Shown: positions 32,929 through 41,624, numbered from the stretch's first letter. The stretch: DNA of 64,000 bases from Belnapia arida (GCF_016773205.1 NZ_JAETWB010000001.1:1054001-1118000), one strand, 5' to 3'. Numbers and translations are program-made. The notes: generated by a model not told the origin, from the sequence alone.

Positions 32929-33498
32929 TTAGCCCTTGGCCCGCTCCACGTAGGAGGCGTCCTCGGTGCTGACGACGATCTTCTCGCCGGTGGTGACGAA
33001 GGGCGGCACCATGGTCTTCACGCCGTTCGACAGCATCGCCGGCTTGTAGGAGGAGGCGGCGGTCTGCCCCTTCACCACCGGGTCGGCCTCGACCACCTCG
33101 AGCACCACCTGCGGCGGCAGGGTCATCGCCACCGGCTCGCCCTCGATCAGCCGCACGCCGACGGTCATGTTCTCGACCAGGAAGGGCAATCGGTCGCCGA
33201 GGATGTCCTTCGAGACGGTAGTCTGCTCATAGGTCTCCGGATCCATCAGGATCAGCGTGTCGCCCTCGGCATAGGAGTAGGTGAAGTCCTTGTCCTCGGT
33301 CATCAGTCGCTCGACGGTGTCCGCCGTGCGCCAGCGCTGGTCCTTCTTCGCGCCGGTCTTGATGTTGCGCATGTCGACCTGGATGATCGCGTTGCCCTTG
33401 CCCGGGATCATGATGTTCTGCTTGAGGATGGTGTAGCGCTGGCCTTCGAACTCGATGACCATGCCGGCACGCATCTGGTTGGCTTGCATCTTTGCCAT
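32929..33498 (-). CDS. efp: Translation elongation factor P
   Basis: The 189-residue protein has the three EF-P domains and helps ribosomes through polyproline stretches. The tip of domain I reads IPGKGNA with Lys34, the residue that EpmA and EpmB convert to beta-lysyl-lysine in E. coli; no Arg, which EarP would need. Domain III ends KIVVSTEDASYVERAKG. Start MAKMQANQMRAG is standard. The epmB and epmA genes lie within 3 kb, which supports this type of modification. It leads an apparent operon with suhB-like and envelope-motor genes. Confidence 0.97.
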   Translation of the reverse strand: MAKMQANQMRAGMVIEFEGQRYTILKQNIMIPGKGNAIIQVDMRNIKTGAKKDQRWRTADTVERLMTEDKDFTYSYAEGDTLILMDPETYEQTTVSKDILGDRLPFLVENMTVGVRLIEGEPVAMTLPPQVVLEVVEADPVVKGQTAASSYKPAMLSNGVKTMVPPFVTTGEKIVVSTEDASYVERAKG

Positions 33499-33777
33499 GG
33501 GGCGGGACCTGACGTCTGAAAGGGCGGAATGAGCAGCGGCGCGCCGGCGGGGCCGGCACGCGGACCGGCCGGGGTTTAATCGGGATGCCTCCCGCTGGCA
33601 ACCTTGCCGACCGTTCCATGCTGGGCGGGCTTCCCGTCGAGGCCATGTGATCCCGCGGTTGGCGCGCATGCTTTCATGACGCCGGCGCAAGCGATAGCGT
33701 GCCGCCCGCCCTTTGCCCGGGGCCGCATCGAGACCGGAGAGCACACAACCCGAAATCCAACCCGGAGGGGAATGACC

Positions 33778-34365
33778 ATGACCTATGCCGAGCGCGTGCA
33801 GCACTGGAACCGCCTGTATGATCAGGCGCCTGAGGATCTGCGGTTCAACGTCGTCGCCGGGGCGGTGGTGCTGATCGGCGCCGTCAACATGTGGCTGACG
33901 GTCGAGATCGGCTTCCCCTTCGCCCTCCTGGTCATCCTCGCCATCGCGGCGCTGGTGGCTGTGCGCCTGCCGCATGCCATGGGCTGGGTCCGTCCGCACC
34001 CCGAGCAGCCTGGCCGGGCACAAATGCGGATCGAGGGCGCCGACAGCCTCTACCGCTGGAACCTCTGGTACGACGGGCTGACCGAGCCGCAGCGCAGCGC
34101 CGTGCTGCTCGTCATCCTGCTCGGGGCCGGCATCGTCAACATGCTGCTGACGATCGGCAACGGCTTCCCCTTCGGCCTGCTCTTCCTGCTGGCGATCCTC
34201 GCCCTGGTCGCGGTGCGCGGGCCCTATGCGGCGGGCTGGCTGGTGCCGCCTGCCGAACCGATGCTCGGTGCGGGTCCGCAGGCCCCGCTGCTCGAGCGCG
34301 AACGGCCCGCCGTCAGCCGCCAGGCCGAAGCGCAGCCGATCCCGCGCGATCAGGACCCGGCATAG
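33778..34365 (+). CDS. Membrane protein made of two tandem homologous units
   Basis: The 195-residue protein contains a gapless internal duplication: residues 10-70 and 94-154, both 61 long, share 32 identities by my count. Each unit has a polar WNxxYD start, two hydrophobic helices, a GFPF turn, LVAVR and a closing AxGW. Four membrane helices result, followed by a Pro/Glu/Arg-rich tail. I recognise no named family. ATG 33778 is preferred because GGAGGGG lies about 8 nt before it; ATG 33772 is the alternative. The gene sits between efp and epmB, overlapping the end of epmB by 16 nt. Confidence 0.75.
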   Translation: MTYAERVQHWNRLYDQAPEDLRFNVVAGAVVLIGAVNMWLTVEIGFPFALLVILAIAALVAVRLPHAMGWVRPHPEQPGRAQMRIEGADSLYRWNLWYDGLTEPQRSAVLLVILLGAGIVNMLLTIGNGFPFGLLFLLAILALVAVRGPYAAGWLVPPAEPMLGAGPQAPLLERERPAVSRQAEAQPIPRDQDPA

Positions 34366-35330
34366 GCCGGCCCGAGCGGCACCTTCCCAGCACCGCCCGG
34401 CCGTTCCTGCACATAGGTCGGCCAGGCGAGGCCGCTGACCCGCCCGCGCACCGCCCGGAGCAGCGCGAGGCCTTCCTCCACCGGCACGGCGAAGCGGGCC
34501 GTCCCCGGCGCCGGATCGAGCTGGTGGAGGTAGTAGGGTTTCACCCGCGCCCGCAGCATGGCGCGGAACAGCGCCTCCAGCGCCTCCGTGCTGTCATTCA
34601 CCCCGCGCAGCAGCACGCTCTGCCCGAGCAGCACGACGCCTGTGCGGTGCAGCCGCCCCAGCGCCTCGACGGCCGCGGACGAGAATTCCCGCGCATGATT
34701 GGCATGGACGCAGAGATAGAGCGGCTTCGTCACCGCCCCCAGGGCCCCGGCCAGCGCCGGGGTGACGAGATCCGGCGCCGCCACCGGCACGCGGCTGTGG
34801 ATGCGCAGCAGCTCGATATGCGGCATCGCCTCCAGCCGCCTGAGGATCGCTCCCAGCCGCCGTGGCGAGAGCATCAGCGGGTCGCCTCCGGTGAGGATCG
34901 CCTCGCGGATCGTCGTCGTCCGTTGAAACCAGCCGAGTGCCCCCTCCAGCGCCGGCTCGCCGAGCACCCCGCCATCGGCGCCGACCGCCTCGCGCCGGAA
35001 GCAGAAGCGGCAATAGACCGGGCAGGCCAGCAGCGGCTTCAGCAGCGCCCGGCCCGGGTAGCGGTGCACCACGCCCTCGACCGGGGTGAAGGGGGCATCT
35101 GCCGTCGGGTCCTCCTGCTCATGCGGCGCCGTCAGCAGCTCCGCCGGGTGGGGGATGTACTGCCGCGCGATCGGATCGGCCGGGTCGGCGCGGTCGATCA
35201 GCGCGGCGACCGCGGGCGTCACCGCGATGCTGTACCGCGTCCCGACCCGTGCCGCCGCCTCCATGGCATCGGCGGGCAGCAGCCCGGCATGGGCGAGATC
35301 GGCAGCGCTGCGAAGGGTACGGGCGGACAT
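34350..35330 (-). CDS. epmB: EF-P beta-lysylation protein EpmB (lysine 2,3-aminomutase family)
   Basis: The 326-residue radical-SAM enzyme has the cluster motif CPVYCRFC (Cys103, 107, 110), the SAM-binding TGGDPLML, and the PLP-binding Lys expected in GGAGKVPL near the C-terminus. It turns (S)-alpha-lysine into (R)-beta-lysine, which EpmA ligates to EF-P. Its length fits EpmB and lacks the extra C-terminal part of fermentative KamA enzymes. I start at MSARTLRSAADL; epmA starts 38 bp away on the other strand, so the two share a regulatory region. Confidence 0.93.
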   Translation of the reverse strand: MSARTLRSAADLAHAGLLPADAMEAAARVGTRYSIAVTPAVAALIDRADPADPIARQYIPHPAELLTAPHEQEDPTADAPFTPVEGVVHRYPGRALLKPLLACPVYCRFCFRREAVGADGGVLGEPALEGALGWFQRTTTIREAILTGGDPLMLSPRRLGAILRRLEAMPHIELLRIHSRVPVAAPDLVTPALAGALGAVTKPLYLCVHANHAREFSSAAVEALGRLHRTGVVLLGQSVLLRGVNDSTEALEALFRAMLRARVKPYYLHQLDPAPGTARFAVPVEEGLALLRAVRGRVSGLAWPTYVQERPGGAGKVPLGPAYAGS

Positions 35331-35368
35331 GATGCGGTGGGAGCTAATCCCTGGCATGCTCCGCGGCA

Positions 35369-36397
35369 ATGCCCTCCCTGCCGCCCTGGCATCCGGAAAG
35401 CCTCGCCAACCGGCTGCCCTTCCTCCGCCGCCGCGCAGCGCTCACCGCGGCAACCCGCGAATTCTTCACCACCCGCGGCTTCACCGAGGTCGAGACCGGC
35501 TGCCTCGTGCCCGTGCCGGGGATGGAGGTGCATCTCCAGGCCTTCCGCAGCGAATACATCCCGCATCTCGGCGTCGGCGCGCGGCGGACCCTCTGGCTCC
35601 GCACCTCGCCTGAGCTGGCGCTGAAGCGCCTGCTGGTCGCCGGCGCCGGCCCGGTCTTCGAGCTGGCCCGGGTCTGGCGCAACGGGGAGGCCAGCCCGCG
35701 CCACGCCCCCGAATTCACCATGCTCGAATGGTACGCCCCCGGCATCGGCCTCGCCGGGCTGATGGAGCAGGCGGAGGATTTCGTCCGCGCCGTCTGCCCG
35801 CCTCGTGTCAGCCATGAGGGCGTCGAGACCGACCTGACCCTGCCCTTCGAGCGCATCACCATGGCCGAGGCCTTCCGCCGCTGGTGCGGCGGCCTCGACA
35901 TCCTGGCGACGGAGGGCGATGCCGAGGCGCTCGGCGCTGCCGCCCGCGCCGTCGGCATTCCGCCGCGGGCGGGAGAGGGGTGGGAAGACTTTTTCTTCCG
36001 CCTGCTCCTGGAGCGGGTCGAGCCCCATCTCGGCCGGGAGCGGGCGACCTTCCTCACCCATTGGCCCGCGCCCCAGGCAGCACTTGCCCGCCGCGACCCG
36101 GCCGACCCGCGCGCGGCTCTGCGCTTCGAGTTGTTCGCCGCCGGTATCGAGCTGGCCAATGCCTTCGACGAACTGACCGACCCGGTGGAGCAGCGCGCCC
36201 GCTTCCTCGCCGATACCGCCGCCCGCCGCGCCCAGCATCCTGGCGAGGCCTGGGACGTCGACGAGGATTTCCTGGCTGCGCTGGACCACGGCATGCCGGA
36301 GGGCAGCGGCATCGCCCTCGGCTTCGACCGGCTGGCCATGCTGGCCTCCGGTGCCCGCCGGATCAGCGACGTGCTGTGGCTGCCCGCGCTGCCCTGA
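35369..36397 (+). CDS. epmA: EF-P lysine ligase EpmA (GenX/PoxA family)
   Basis: This 342-residue paralogue of class II lysyl-tRNA synthetase has the catalytic core only, without the anticodon-binding domain. Motif 2 reads ELARVWRNGEASPRHAPEF with MLEWY, and motif 3 reads GIALGFDRLAML. LRTSPELALKRLLVAG is the conserved active-site strand. It attaches (R)-beta-lysine to Lys34 of EF-P. With epmB and efp close by, all parts of the pathway except EpmC are in this window. Confidence 0.95.
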   Translation: MPSLPPWHPESLANRLPFLRRRAALTAATREFFTTRGFTEVETGCLVPVPGMEVHLQAFRSEYIPHLGVGARRTLWLRTSPELALKRLLVAGAGPVFELARVWRNGEASPRHAPEFTMLEWYAPGIGLAGLMEQAEDFVRAVCPPRVSHEGVETDLTLPFERITMAEAFRRWCGGLDILATEGDAEALGAAARAVGIPPRAGEGWEDFFFRLLLERVEPHLGRERATFLTHWPAPQAALARRDPADPRAALRFELFAAGIELANAFDELTDPVEQRARFLADTAARRAQHPGEAWDVDEDFLAALDHGMPEGSGIALGFDRLAMLASGARRISDVLWLPALP

Positions 36398-36400
36398 CCG

Positions 36401-36421
36401 CCACCGGCCTATTTCCGGTGG
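36401..36421. terminator. Hairpin at the epmA end
   Basis: A 7-bp perfect stem (CCACCGG / CCGGTGG, 7-nt AT-rich loop) starts 4 bp after the epmA stop and covers the stop codon of the convergent DUF2171 gene. No T-tract is visible. Confidence 0.4.
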
Positions 36422-36825
36422 GTGTTGATGCCGCCATCCGCCGCCGGCCGCTGCCCGCCCTTCAGGCGCTCGGGGCTGCCCTTCGGCCCATGCGCCTGGG
36501 CCCGGCTGCCATGCGGCCCGCTATCGTCCGGCCGGCCGAAGGCCGCCCCGGCATCCGGGTCGAGCGCCATCCGTTGCGCCAGCGCCGCCTCGTCGACCAT
36601 GGCCTCCGCCGCCTGCGCCGCCGGAAGCGAGAGCCGCACCAGCCCACCTTCGAGGCTCGCTACCAGCTTGCGCGGCAGCCAGCGGTGCTGCCCCGCCTCG
36701 TCCCGCATCAGCTTGATGTACTCGCCTTCAGTGCCGTCCACCGTGCCGACATTCCGCCCGTCGCTGCCGATGACCGGGGTGTGGTCGGGAATCTCGCCCT
36801 GGGCGAGGTCTGCTGCATTGGCCAT
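36409..36825 (-). CDS. DUF2171 domain protein
   Basis: The 138-residue protein starts MANAADLAQGEIPDHTPVIG after GGAGGGACGC. The first 80 residues form a small beta domain (SDGRNVGTVDGTEGEYIKLM, RWLPRKLVAS) of the DUF2171/PRC-barrel-like type; the rest is disordered, rich in Gly, Pro, Arg and His. Family members are often stress- or desiccation-related but no activity is established. It is 51 bp downstream of the FkbM-type gene. Confidence 0.82.
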   Translation of the reverse strand: MANAADLAQGEIPDHTPVIGSDGRNVGTVDGTEGEYIKLMRDEAGQHRWLPRKLVASLEGGLVRLSLPAAQAAEAMVDEAALAQRMALDPDAGAAFGRPDDSGPHGSRAQAHGPKGSPERLKGGQRPAADGGINTHRK

Positions 36826-36876
36826 GCGTCCCTCCTGCCGTATCGCCCGAGGCAACGGCCGGGGAGGGGCTGCGGT

Positions 36877-37602
36877 TCAGTTCCCGTCTTCCGCCTTCCG
36901 CAACCGATCCAGCATGGAAGACGCCAGCTCCCGCGGCAGGAAGTAGAAAACGAAGACATAGGGGTCCGAGGCGCTGAAGACGGCGGGGTCCGGGCTCGCC
37001 ACCTGCATGGTGGCGCGGTCGAATTCGGCCATCGGACGCCAGTCGCCCCAATACTCCCAGAAGCCGTCATAGCCGAGCGCGTCGAGAAAGGCCGGCACCG
37101 CCCAGGTGCTGCCCGGCCGGTGGCGCTCCTCGATCTCGATGGAGAGGATGGGGCGGCAGCGGCGCAGCGTCTCCGTCGCGCCGCGCAGCACCTCGTACTC
37201 CGCCCCCTCGGCATCGAGCTTCACCGCCGTCAGGTCGTCGATGCCGAATTCATCGAGCCGCCGCAGCGGCACGACGATGCGCCGCTCCCCGACATGCGGC
37301 CCATGCCCGGCATAGCTCTTGGCCGTGCTCGCCCATTGCTCGTTCGGTACGCCGTCGACCACCGGCAGCCGCAGCACCGCCTCGCCCGCGGCATCGCCGA
37401 GCGCTTCCTGCCGCAGCGTGACATGGGCGAGGCCGCCGCAGGCCGCCTGCAACCTGGCGAAGGCGGTGGGCAGTGGCTCGAAGGCCAGCACCCGCGAGCC
37501 GGGCAGGGCGGCAAAGGGCAGGGTGAAGCCCCCATCATGCGCCCCGACGTCCAGCAACGTCCCCGCCCGGTGCAGGGTGCGGTGGAAGCCGAGTTCATCC
37601 AT
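36877..37602 (-). CDS. FkbM-family SAM methyltransferase
   Basis: The 241-residue protein has the SAM motif LLDVGAHDGGF, LAFEPLPTAFARLQ, and the FkbM signature LTAVKLDAEGAEYEVLRGA. It probably O-methylates a sugar or similar hydroxyl. The start MDELGFHRTL overlaps the PhzF gene by 8 nt; longer frames are antisense-like and unlikely. Substrate unknown; there is no glycan cluster around it. Confidence 0.85.
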   Translation of the reverse strand: MDELGFHRTLHRAGTLLDVGAHDGGFTLPFAALPGSRVLAFEPLPTAFARLQAACGGLAHVTLRQEALGDAAGEAVLRLPVVDGVPNEQWASTAKSYAGHGPHVGERRIVVPLRRLDEFGIDDLTAVKLDAEGAEYEVLRGATETLRRCRPILSIEIEERHRPGSTWAVPAFLDALGYDGFWEYWGDWRPMAEFDRATMQVASPDPAVFSASDPYVFVFYFLPRELASSMLDRLRKAEDGN

Positions 37603-38476
37603 CGGCCAGGATGGTCCCCTGCGAGACCGGCACCACGCCGCCGCCGACCGCGGCACGCAGCCCGCCCTCTGCATCCCGCCAGGCGCGGACTGCAAGGAGG
37701 CTTGGCCGCCCCATCTCGATCCCCTGCTCGACTTCCAGGGCGATATCCTCCCCGCCCGCCGCCCGCAGCAGCAGCGCGGCCAGCGCCACATTCGCGCTTC
37801 CCGTCGCCGGGTCCTCAGGGATGCCCTCCAGCGGCCCGAACATCCGGCCCCGCCGCCGCCCATCCGGCAGCGGCGCATGCAGATAGAGCCCGGTCGCCGT
37901 GCTCACCGGCAGATGGGCGCGGAAGGCCGCCGCATCCGGGCTCGCCGCCGCCAGCGTGGCTGCATCCACGACCTCGGCGAAGGCGATGCGGTTGCCGCAG
38001 CCGCCGATCAGCGGCGCATGCACCCGTGCGGTGATTGCCGAAGCGGGCAGTCCCGCACAGGCCGCTGCCGCCTCCGCCGTGAAGGGCGCCGCCTCGGCGA
38101 AGGCCCGCGGCGCTTCGATCTCCGCCCCGGTCACTGCGCCCGTCGCGTCTCTGGCGAGCCGCGCCAGCACCCGCCCGGCCGCCTGGTCGAGCATCAGCCG
38201 TCCGCCGGCGAGCCCCAGCCGCCGCGCCAGCAGCACGGCCGCGCCGACATTCGGGTGCCCGGCGAAAGGCAGTTCCGAGCCCGGGGTGAAGATGCGGATG
38301 CGAGCGGCATCGCCCTCCACCCCAAGCACGAAGACGGTCTCGGAGAGGTTGAACTCCCGCGCCAGGCGCTGCATCGCCGCCGTATCCAGCGCCCCGGCCC
38401 CGAAGACGACGGCCAGCGGGTTGCCGCCGAAGCGTCGCCCGGTGAAGACATCCGCCGTCTCGAACTCAAGCCTCAT
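37595..38476 (-). CDS. PhzF-family isomerase/epimerase-like protein
   Basis: The 293-residue protein has two similar halves of the diaminopimelate-epimerase fold. Glu46 in FNLSETVFV is at the position of the PhzF catalytic Glu; GGNPLAVV and FTPGSELPFAGHPNVGAA are family motifs, as is EGIPEDPATGSANVAL near residue 210. There are no phenazine genes here, and most such homologues are of unknown function. It overlaps both neighbours, so it is part of the aldolase-thiE operon. Confidence 0.88.
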   Translation of the reverse strand: MRLEFETADVFTGRRFGGNPLAVVFGAGALDTAAMQRLAREFNLSETVFVLGVEGDAARIRIFTPGSELPFAGHPNVGAAVLLARRLGLAGGRLMLDQAAGRVLARLARDATGAVTGAEIEAPRAFAEAAPFTAEAAAACAGLPASAITARVHAPLIGGCGNRIAFAEVVDAATLAAASPDAAAFRAHLPVSTATGLYLHAPLPDGRRRGRMFGPLEGIPEDPATGSANVALAALLLRAAGGEDIALEVEQGIEMGRPSLLAVRAWRDAEGGLRAAVGGGVVPVSQGTILADG

Positions 38477-38882
38477 CCTGCGCCTCCGAGAAGCGGATCA
38501 GATAGCCATCCGGATCCTGCACCAGGAATTGCCGCACGGTCACGCTGCCCGCGCCGACCCGGTAGCGCCTGACCTCCGGTGCCATGAAGAGCGGCCAGCC
38601 GATCGCGGCGAGTGCCGCCAGGATCGGCTCCACCGTCTCCACCGCCAGCTCGAAATTCACGTGCCGCCCGAAAGGCGGCTTCGTCTCCGCCACCTGCCAG
38701 CGATGCGGCCGGTCCTTGGGCAACTCGTCGAGCATGAGGCGTGAGCCGCTGCGCTCGATGCAGGCGAAGCCATCCTCGGGCCGGTCGTAGAGCACGGCGA
38801 AGCCGCAGGGCCCGCACCAGAAGGCGAGGCTGCGGCGGAGATCCGTCACCATCAGCTCCGGCACGAGGGCCGGCTGCCTCAT
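38466..38882 (-). CDS. VOC (glyoxalase/bleomycin-resistance-fold) protein
   Basis: The 138-residue protein starts [22 protein letters not shown], as in VOC dimers, and ends [31 protein letters not shown] lies between. The His/Glu metal ligands are only partly apparent (HVNFE), so metal binding is uncertain. It overlaps thiE by 4 nt and PhzF by 11 nt. Possible roles are small-molecule binding or isomerisation. Confidence 0.82.
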   Translation of the reverse strand: MRQPALVPELMVTDLRRSLAFWCGPCGFAVLYDRPEDGFACIERSGSRLMLDELPKDRPHRWQVAETKPPFGRHVNFELAVETVEPILAALAAIGWPLFMAPEVRRYRVGAGSVTVRQFLVQDPDGYLIRFSEAQDEA

Positions 38883-39517
38883 CCCCTTGCCTCGGCGATG
38901 GCCCGGTTCATCGCGCGCACCCCGGCGGCCGGCCCTTCCGGGTTGTTCCAGACGGCGCCGACCACGGCGAGGAAATCGGCGCCCGCCTGCACCAGCGGGG
39001 CGCAATTCGCCGCCGTGATGCCGCCGATGGCGACCGAGGGCAGCTCGAAGAATTCCGACCACCATTCCAGCAGGTCGGTGCCGGCGCGGTGCTTCGCCTC
39101 CTTGGTGGAGGTCGGGAAGAAGGCGCCGAAGGCGACGTAGTCGGCGCCGATCTCGCCGGCCTCCATCGCCAGGTGGCGGCTGCCGTGGCAGGTGATGCCG
39201 AGCGTCCGCTCGGGGCCGAGCAGGCGTCTCGCGGCGGCGGGGTCGCCATCCTCCTGGCCGAGATGGGCGCCGTCGCAGCCGAGTTCCACGGCGAGGTCGG
39301 CGCGGTCGTTCATCAGCACGGCGACGCCACGGGCCTGCGCTACGGGCAGCAGCGCCTCGGTCGCCCGGCGTACCGCATCGTCATCGGCGTCCTTCAGCCG
39401 GATCTGCAGGGCGGCGACGTCGCCCGCATCCAGTGCTTCCGCCAACAGCGCCGAAAACCCCGCCGGCTCGAAGGCCGGCGGGGTGATCAGGTAGAGCCGG
39501 CAGCCCTGCTCGCTCAG
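38879..39517 (-). CDS. thiE: Thiamine phosphate synthase, apparent CTG start
   Basis: The TIM-barrel enzyme joins HMP-PP and thiazole phosphate. Motifs: LYLIT (strand 1), [36 protein letters not shown] and [10 protein letters not shown]. Strand 1 lies upstream of the first usual initiation codon (TTG 39445), and no ATG, GTG or TTG precedes it in frame. CTG at 39517 gives 212 residues, the normal family length, overlaps the aldolase stop in CTGA, and has AAGGG 9-10 nt upstream. I therefore annotate a CTG start, giving (f)[14 protein letters not shown]. Confidence 0.85.
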   Translation of the reverse strand: MSEQGCRLYLITPPAFEPAGFSALLAEALDAGDVAALQIRLKDADDDAVRRATEALLPVAQARGVAVLMNDRADLAVELGCDGAHLGQEDGDPAAARRLLGPERTLGITCHGSRHLAMEAGEIGADYVAFGAFFPTSTKEAKHRAGTDLLEWWSEFFELPSVAIGGITAANCAPLVQAGADFLAVVGAVWNNPEGPAAGVRAMNRAIAEARG

Positions 39518-40440
39518 GCGGCGGGGCCCTTGTAGATGCCGATGATGTCGGAGAGCAGCTGCAGCGCCTCCGCCTTCGGCCGCTGGAAGGTGTTGCGACC
39601 GATGATCGAGCCGTTGCCGCCGCCGGCATGGATGCCGCGCGCCATGGCCATCATGCTGTCGACCGTGCCGGCCTCGCCGCCGGAGAAAACCACCAGGCGG
39701 CGACCGCCGAAGCAGGCCTGCACCACATGGGTGATGCGGCCCGACAGCTCGGCGAGGTTCGGCACCGGCGACTTGTCGTAGGTCTTCTTGGCGGCATCGA
39801 GGAAGATCGCCTCGGTTGGCGGCTTCACCTTGATGATGTGGGCACCCATCAGCGCCGCCATGTGCGCGGCATAGGCGCAGATGTCGAGCGCCGTCTCGCC
39901 GACCTTGTCGAGCATCGGGCCGCGCGGATAGGACCAGACGACGACGGCGAGGCCGGCGGCCTTCGCCTCCTCCGCCATCTCGCGCAGTTCTTCCATCATC
40001 TCGAACTGGTACTCGGAGCCCGGATAGATGGTGAAGCCGATGGCCGAGCAGCCGAGGCGCAGCGCGTCGGAGACGCTGCCCGTCAACGCCTGGTCCTTGG
40101 TGGTGGAGAGGCTGTTGGAGCTGTTGACCTTGAGGATGGTCGGGATGGCGCCGGCATAGCTCGCCGCCCCCGCCTCGATCATGCCGAGCGGCGCGGCATA
40201 GGCGTTGAGCCCCGCCTCGACCGCCAGCTCGAAATGGTAGCGCGGGTCATAGGCGGCCGGATTCGGCGCGAAGGAGCGTGCCGGGCCGTGCTCGAAACCC
40301 TGGTCGACCGGGAGGATCACCATGCGGCCGGTGCCGCCGAGCTTGCCCTCCATCAGGATGCGGGCGAGGTTGGCCTTGGTCCCCGGGTTGTCGCTCTCAT
40401 ACCAGGAGAGGATATCCTTGACCTTGCGGGAAAGCTTCAT
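39514..40440 (-). CDS. Class I fructose-bisphosphate aldolase (DhnA/FbaB type)
   Basis: The 308-residue Schiff-base aldolase has [12 protein letters not shown] near residue 45 and the active-site Lys in HIIKVKPP (Lys204 or Lys206). [12 protein letters not shown] and [13 protein letters not shown] form the phosphate-binding end. It cleaves fructose 1,6-bisphosphate in glycolysis or forms it in gluconeogenesis. It heads an overlapping operon with thiE, VOC, PhzF and FkbM genes. Confidence 0.92.
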   Translation of the reverse strand: MKLSRKVKDILSWYESDNPGTKANLARILMEGKLGGTGRMVILPVDQGFEHGPARSFAPNPAAYDPRYHFELAVEAGLNAYAAPLGMIEAGAASYAGAIPTILKVNSSNSLSTTKDQALTGSVSDALRLGCSAIGFTIYPGSEYQFEMMEELREMAEEAKAAGLAVVVWSYPRGPMLDKVGETALDICAYAAHMAALMGAHIIKVKPPTEAIFLDAAKKTYDKSPVPNLAELSGRITHVVQACFGGRRLVVFSGGEAGTVDSMMAMARGIHAGGGNGSIIGRNTFQRPKAEALQLLSDIIGIYKGPAA

Positions 40441-40504
40441 CGGAGTCCCTTTTCAGCCGTATCGTCGCGGGCGGCGCGTCCTGTAGCGCGGGGTTGCGTT
40501 CCTG

Positions 40505-40942
40505 TCACCCGGCCGCACGTAGCCATTGCGCGAGCTTGTTGCGTCCGCCGGGCGAATTGAGATCAATCCGCCCCAAATCGAAGGTCGGCGGCGGCTCCGG
40601 CCGGAGTTCCGCACCACATTCCTCCGCCGCGGCGGCGACGGCGTCGAAGGCCGGGCAGGGGGCCAGGACCAGCAGCCGCAGCCCGGCCCGCAGCGTTGCC
40701 AGCGCGAGGCCCGGCGCATCGGCGCAATCCATCATCACCCGATGCGGCTGGCCCGGCCGTGCCGCCGCCGCAACCAGGGCCTGGAAGACGCCCGGCGCCA
40801 TCCCCGGTGCCGAGAGCAGCGTGACGCCATCTGGCCCGGCCAGGGCCAGCGCCGCCTCCGCTTCCGCCCGCCCATGCACCCGGACGGCCGGCGGCAGCAC
40901 CCCCGGCATTTTCTCTGGCCGTTGACCCGCCTCGGCACCCAT
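40505..40942 (-). CDS. Conserved hypothetical protein, about 145 residues
   Basis: The frame starts MGAEAGQRPEKMPGVLPP and is alternately helical and stranded: DGVTLLSAPGMAP, RVMMDCADAPGLALATLRAG, LRLLVLAPCPAFDAVAAAAEECG, ending NKLAQWLRAAG. The pattern suggests a small alpha/beta fold, and the protein resembles hypothetical proteins of Acetobacteraceae, but I know no function. It has codon use like its neighbours, supporting a real gene. It is divergent from the DUF4164-zapA unit. Confidence 0.65.
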   Translation of the reverse strand: MGAEAGQRPEKMPGVLPPAVRVHGRAEAEAALALAGPDGVTLLSAPGMAPGVFQALVAAAARPGQPHRVMMDCADAPGLALATLRAGLRLLVLAPCPAFDAVAAAAEECGAELRPEPPPTFDLGRIDLNSPGGRNKLAQWLRAAG

Positions 40943-41015
40943 GCGAAGCCTTCCAGCATGCCGGTGCGGCGCCGTCCAGCGCGCGCCCGCCGGCGACGCG
41001 TCCCGGTGGAGAGGC

Positions 41016-41261
41016 ATGAGCGACAGCGCGAGGGATCCGGTCGGGGCGGCGGCGGCGCGCCTGGAAGCGGCGGTGGAGCGGCTTACCGAGGCCTTCGCCC
41101 GCGGCCATCTTCCAGCCGCCGAGGGCGACATGGTGCCCCGTGCCGAGGTTGCCGCCATGGCCGAGCGGCTGGAGGCGACCATCGCCCGGCTGCGCGGAGC
41201 ATTGGCGGAGGAGCTGCGGCCGGAGGCGTCAGCGGAGCCGCCGCCGGCCGAGACGTATTGA
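41016..41261 (+). CDS. DUF4164-like coiled-coil protein
   Basis: The 81-residue protein after GGTGGAGAGGC is an Ala/Glu/Leu-rich helix (RLEAAVERLTEAFARG, AAMAERLEATIARLRGALAEEL) with heptad spacing. Small proteins of this type lie directly before zapA in many alphaproteobacteria and may assist Z-ring assembly. It is 11 bp upstream of zapA. Confidence 0.75.
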   Translation: MSDSARDPVGAAAARLEAAVERLTEAFARGHLPAAEGDMVPRAEVAAMAERLEATIARLRGALAEELRPEASAEPPPAETY

Positions 41262-41272
41262 GGGGGTAGCGC

Positions 41273-41596
41273 GTGGGGCAGGTCACCGTCCGGGTCAATG
41301 GCTACAGCCACACCATCGGCTGCAAGGACGGCGAGGAGGGGCATGTCCTCGCCCTCGCCCAGCAGATCGAGGAGAAGGTCCGGCTGATCCGCGGCATGGG
41401 CGGGCAGTTCTCCGAGGCACGGATGCTGCTGCATGTCGCACTGCTGCTGGCCGACGAGGGCGGCGACCTGCGCGTGGAGATCGACCGCCTGCGCAGCGGC
41501 CAGCCGGGCGTGGCCGACCCGCAGCTCGCAGACCGTCTGGCGCGCATCGCCGAGCGGATCGAGGGGCTGGCGCAGACGCTGGACAGGGGCACCTAG
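41273..41596 (+). CDS. zapA: Cell division protein ZapA
   Basis: The 107-residue protein begins at GTG: MGQVTVRVNGYSHTIGCKDGEE, the beta-strand dimer head of ZapA, then a long helix (MLLHVALLLADEGGDL and RLARIAERIEGLAQTL). ZapA binds FtsZ and bundles its filaments. The downstream 6S RNA and 5-FCL gene reproduce the common zapA-ssrS-ygfA arrangement. Start is supported by the strand order and by AGGGGG just upstream. Confidence 0.92.
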   Translation: MGQVTVRVNGYSHTIGCKDGEEGHVLALAQQIEEKVRLIRGMGGQFSEARMLLHVALLLADEGGDLRVEIDRLRSGQPGVADPQLADRLARIAERIEGLAQTLDRGT

Positions 41597-41624
41597 CCTC
41601 GGGCGGCCGCAGTGCCTATATGCA

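Noticed and set aside
37595-38476. Phenazine biosynthesis
   Set aside because: Only a PhzF homologue exists here; no other phz gene is in the window and most PhzF relatives have other roles.
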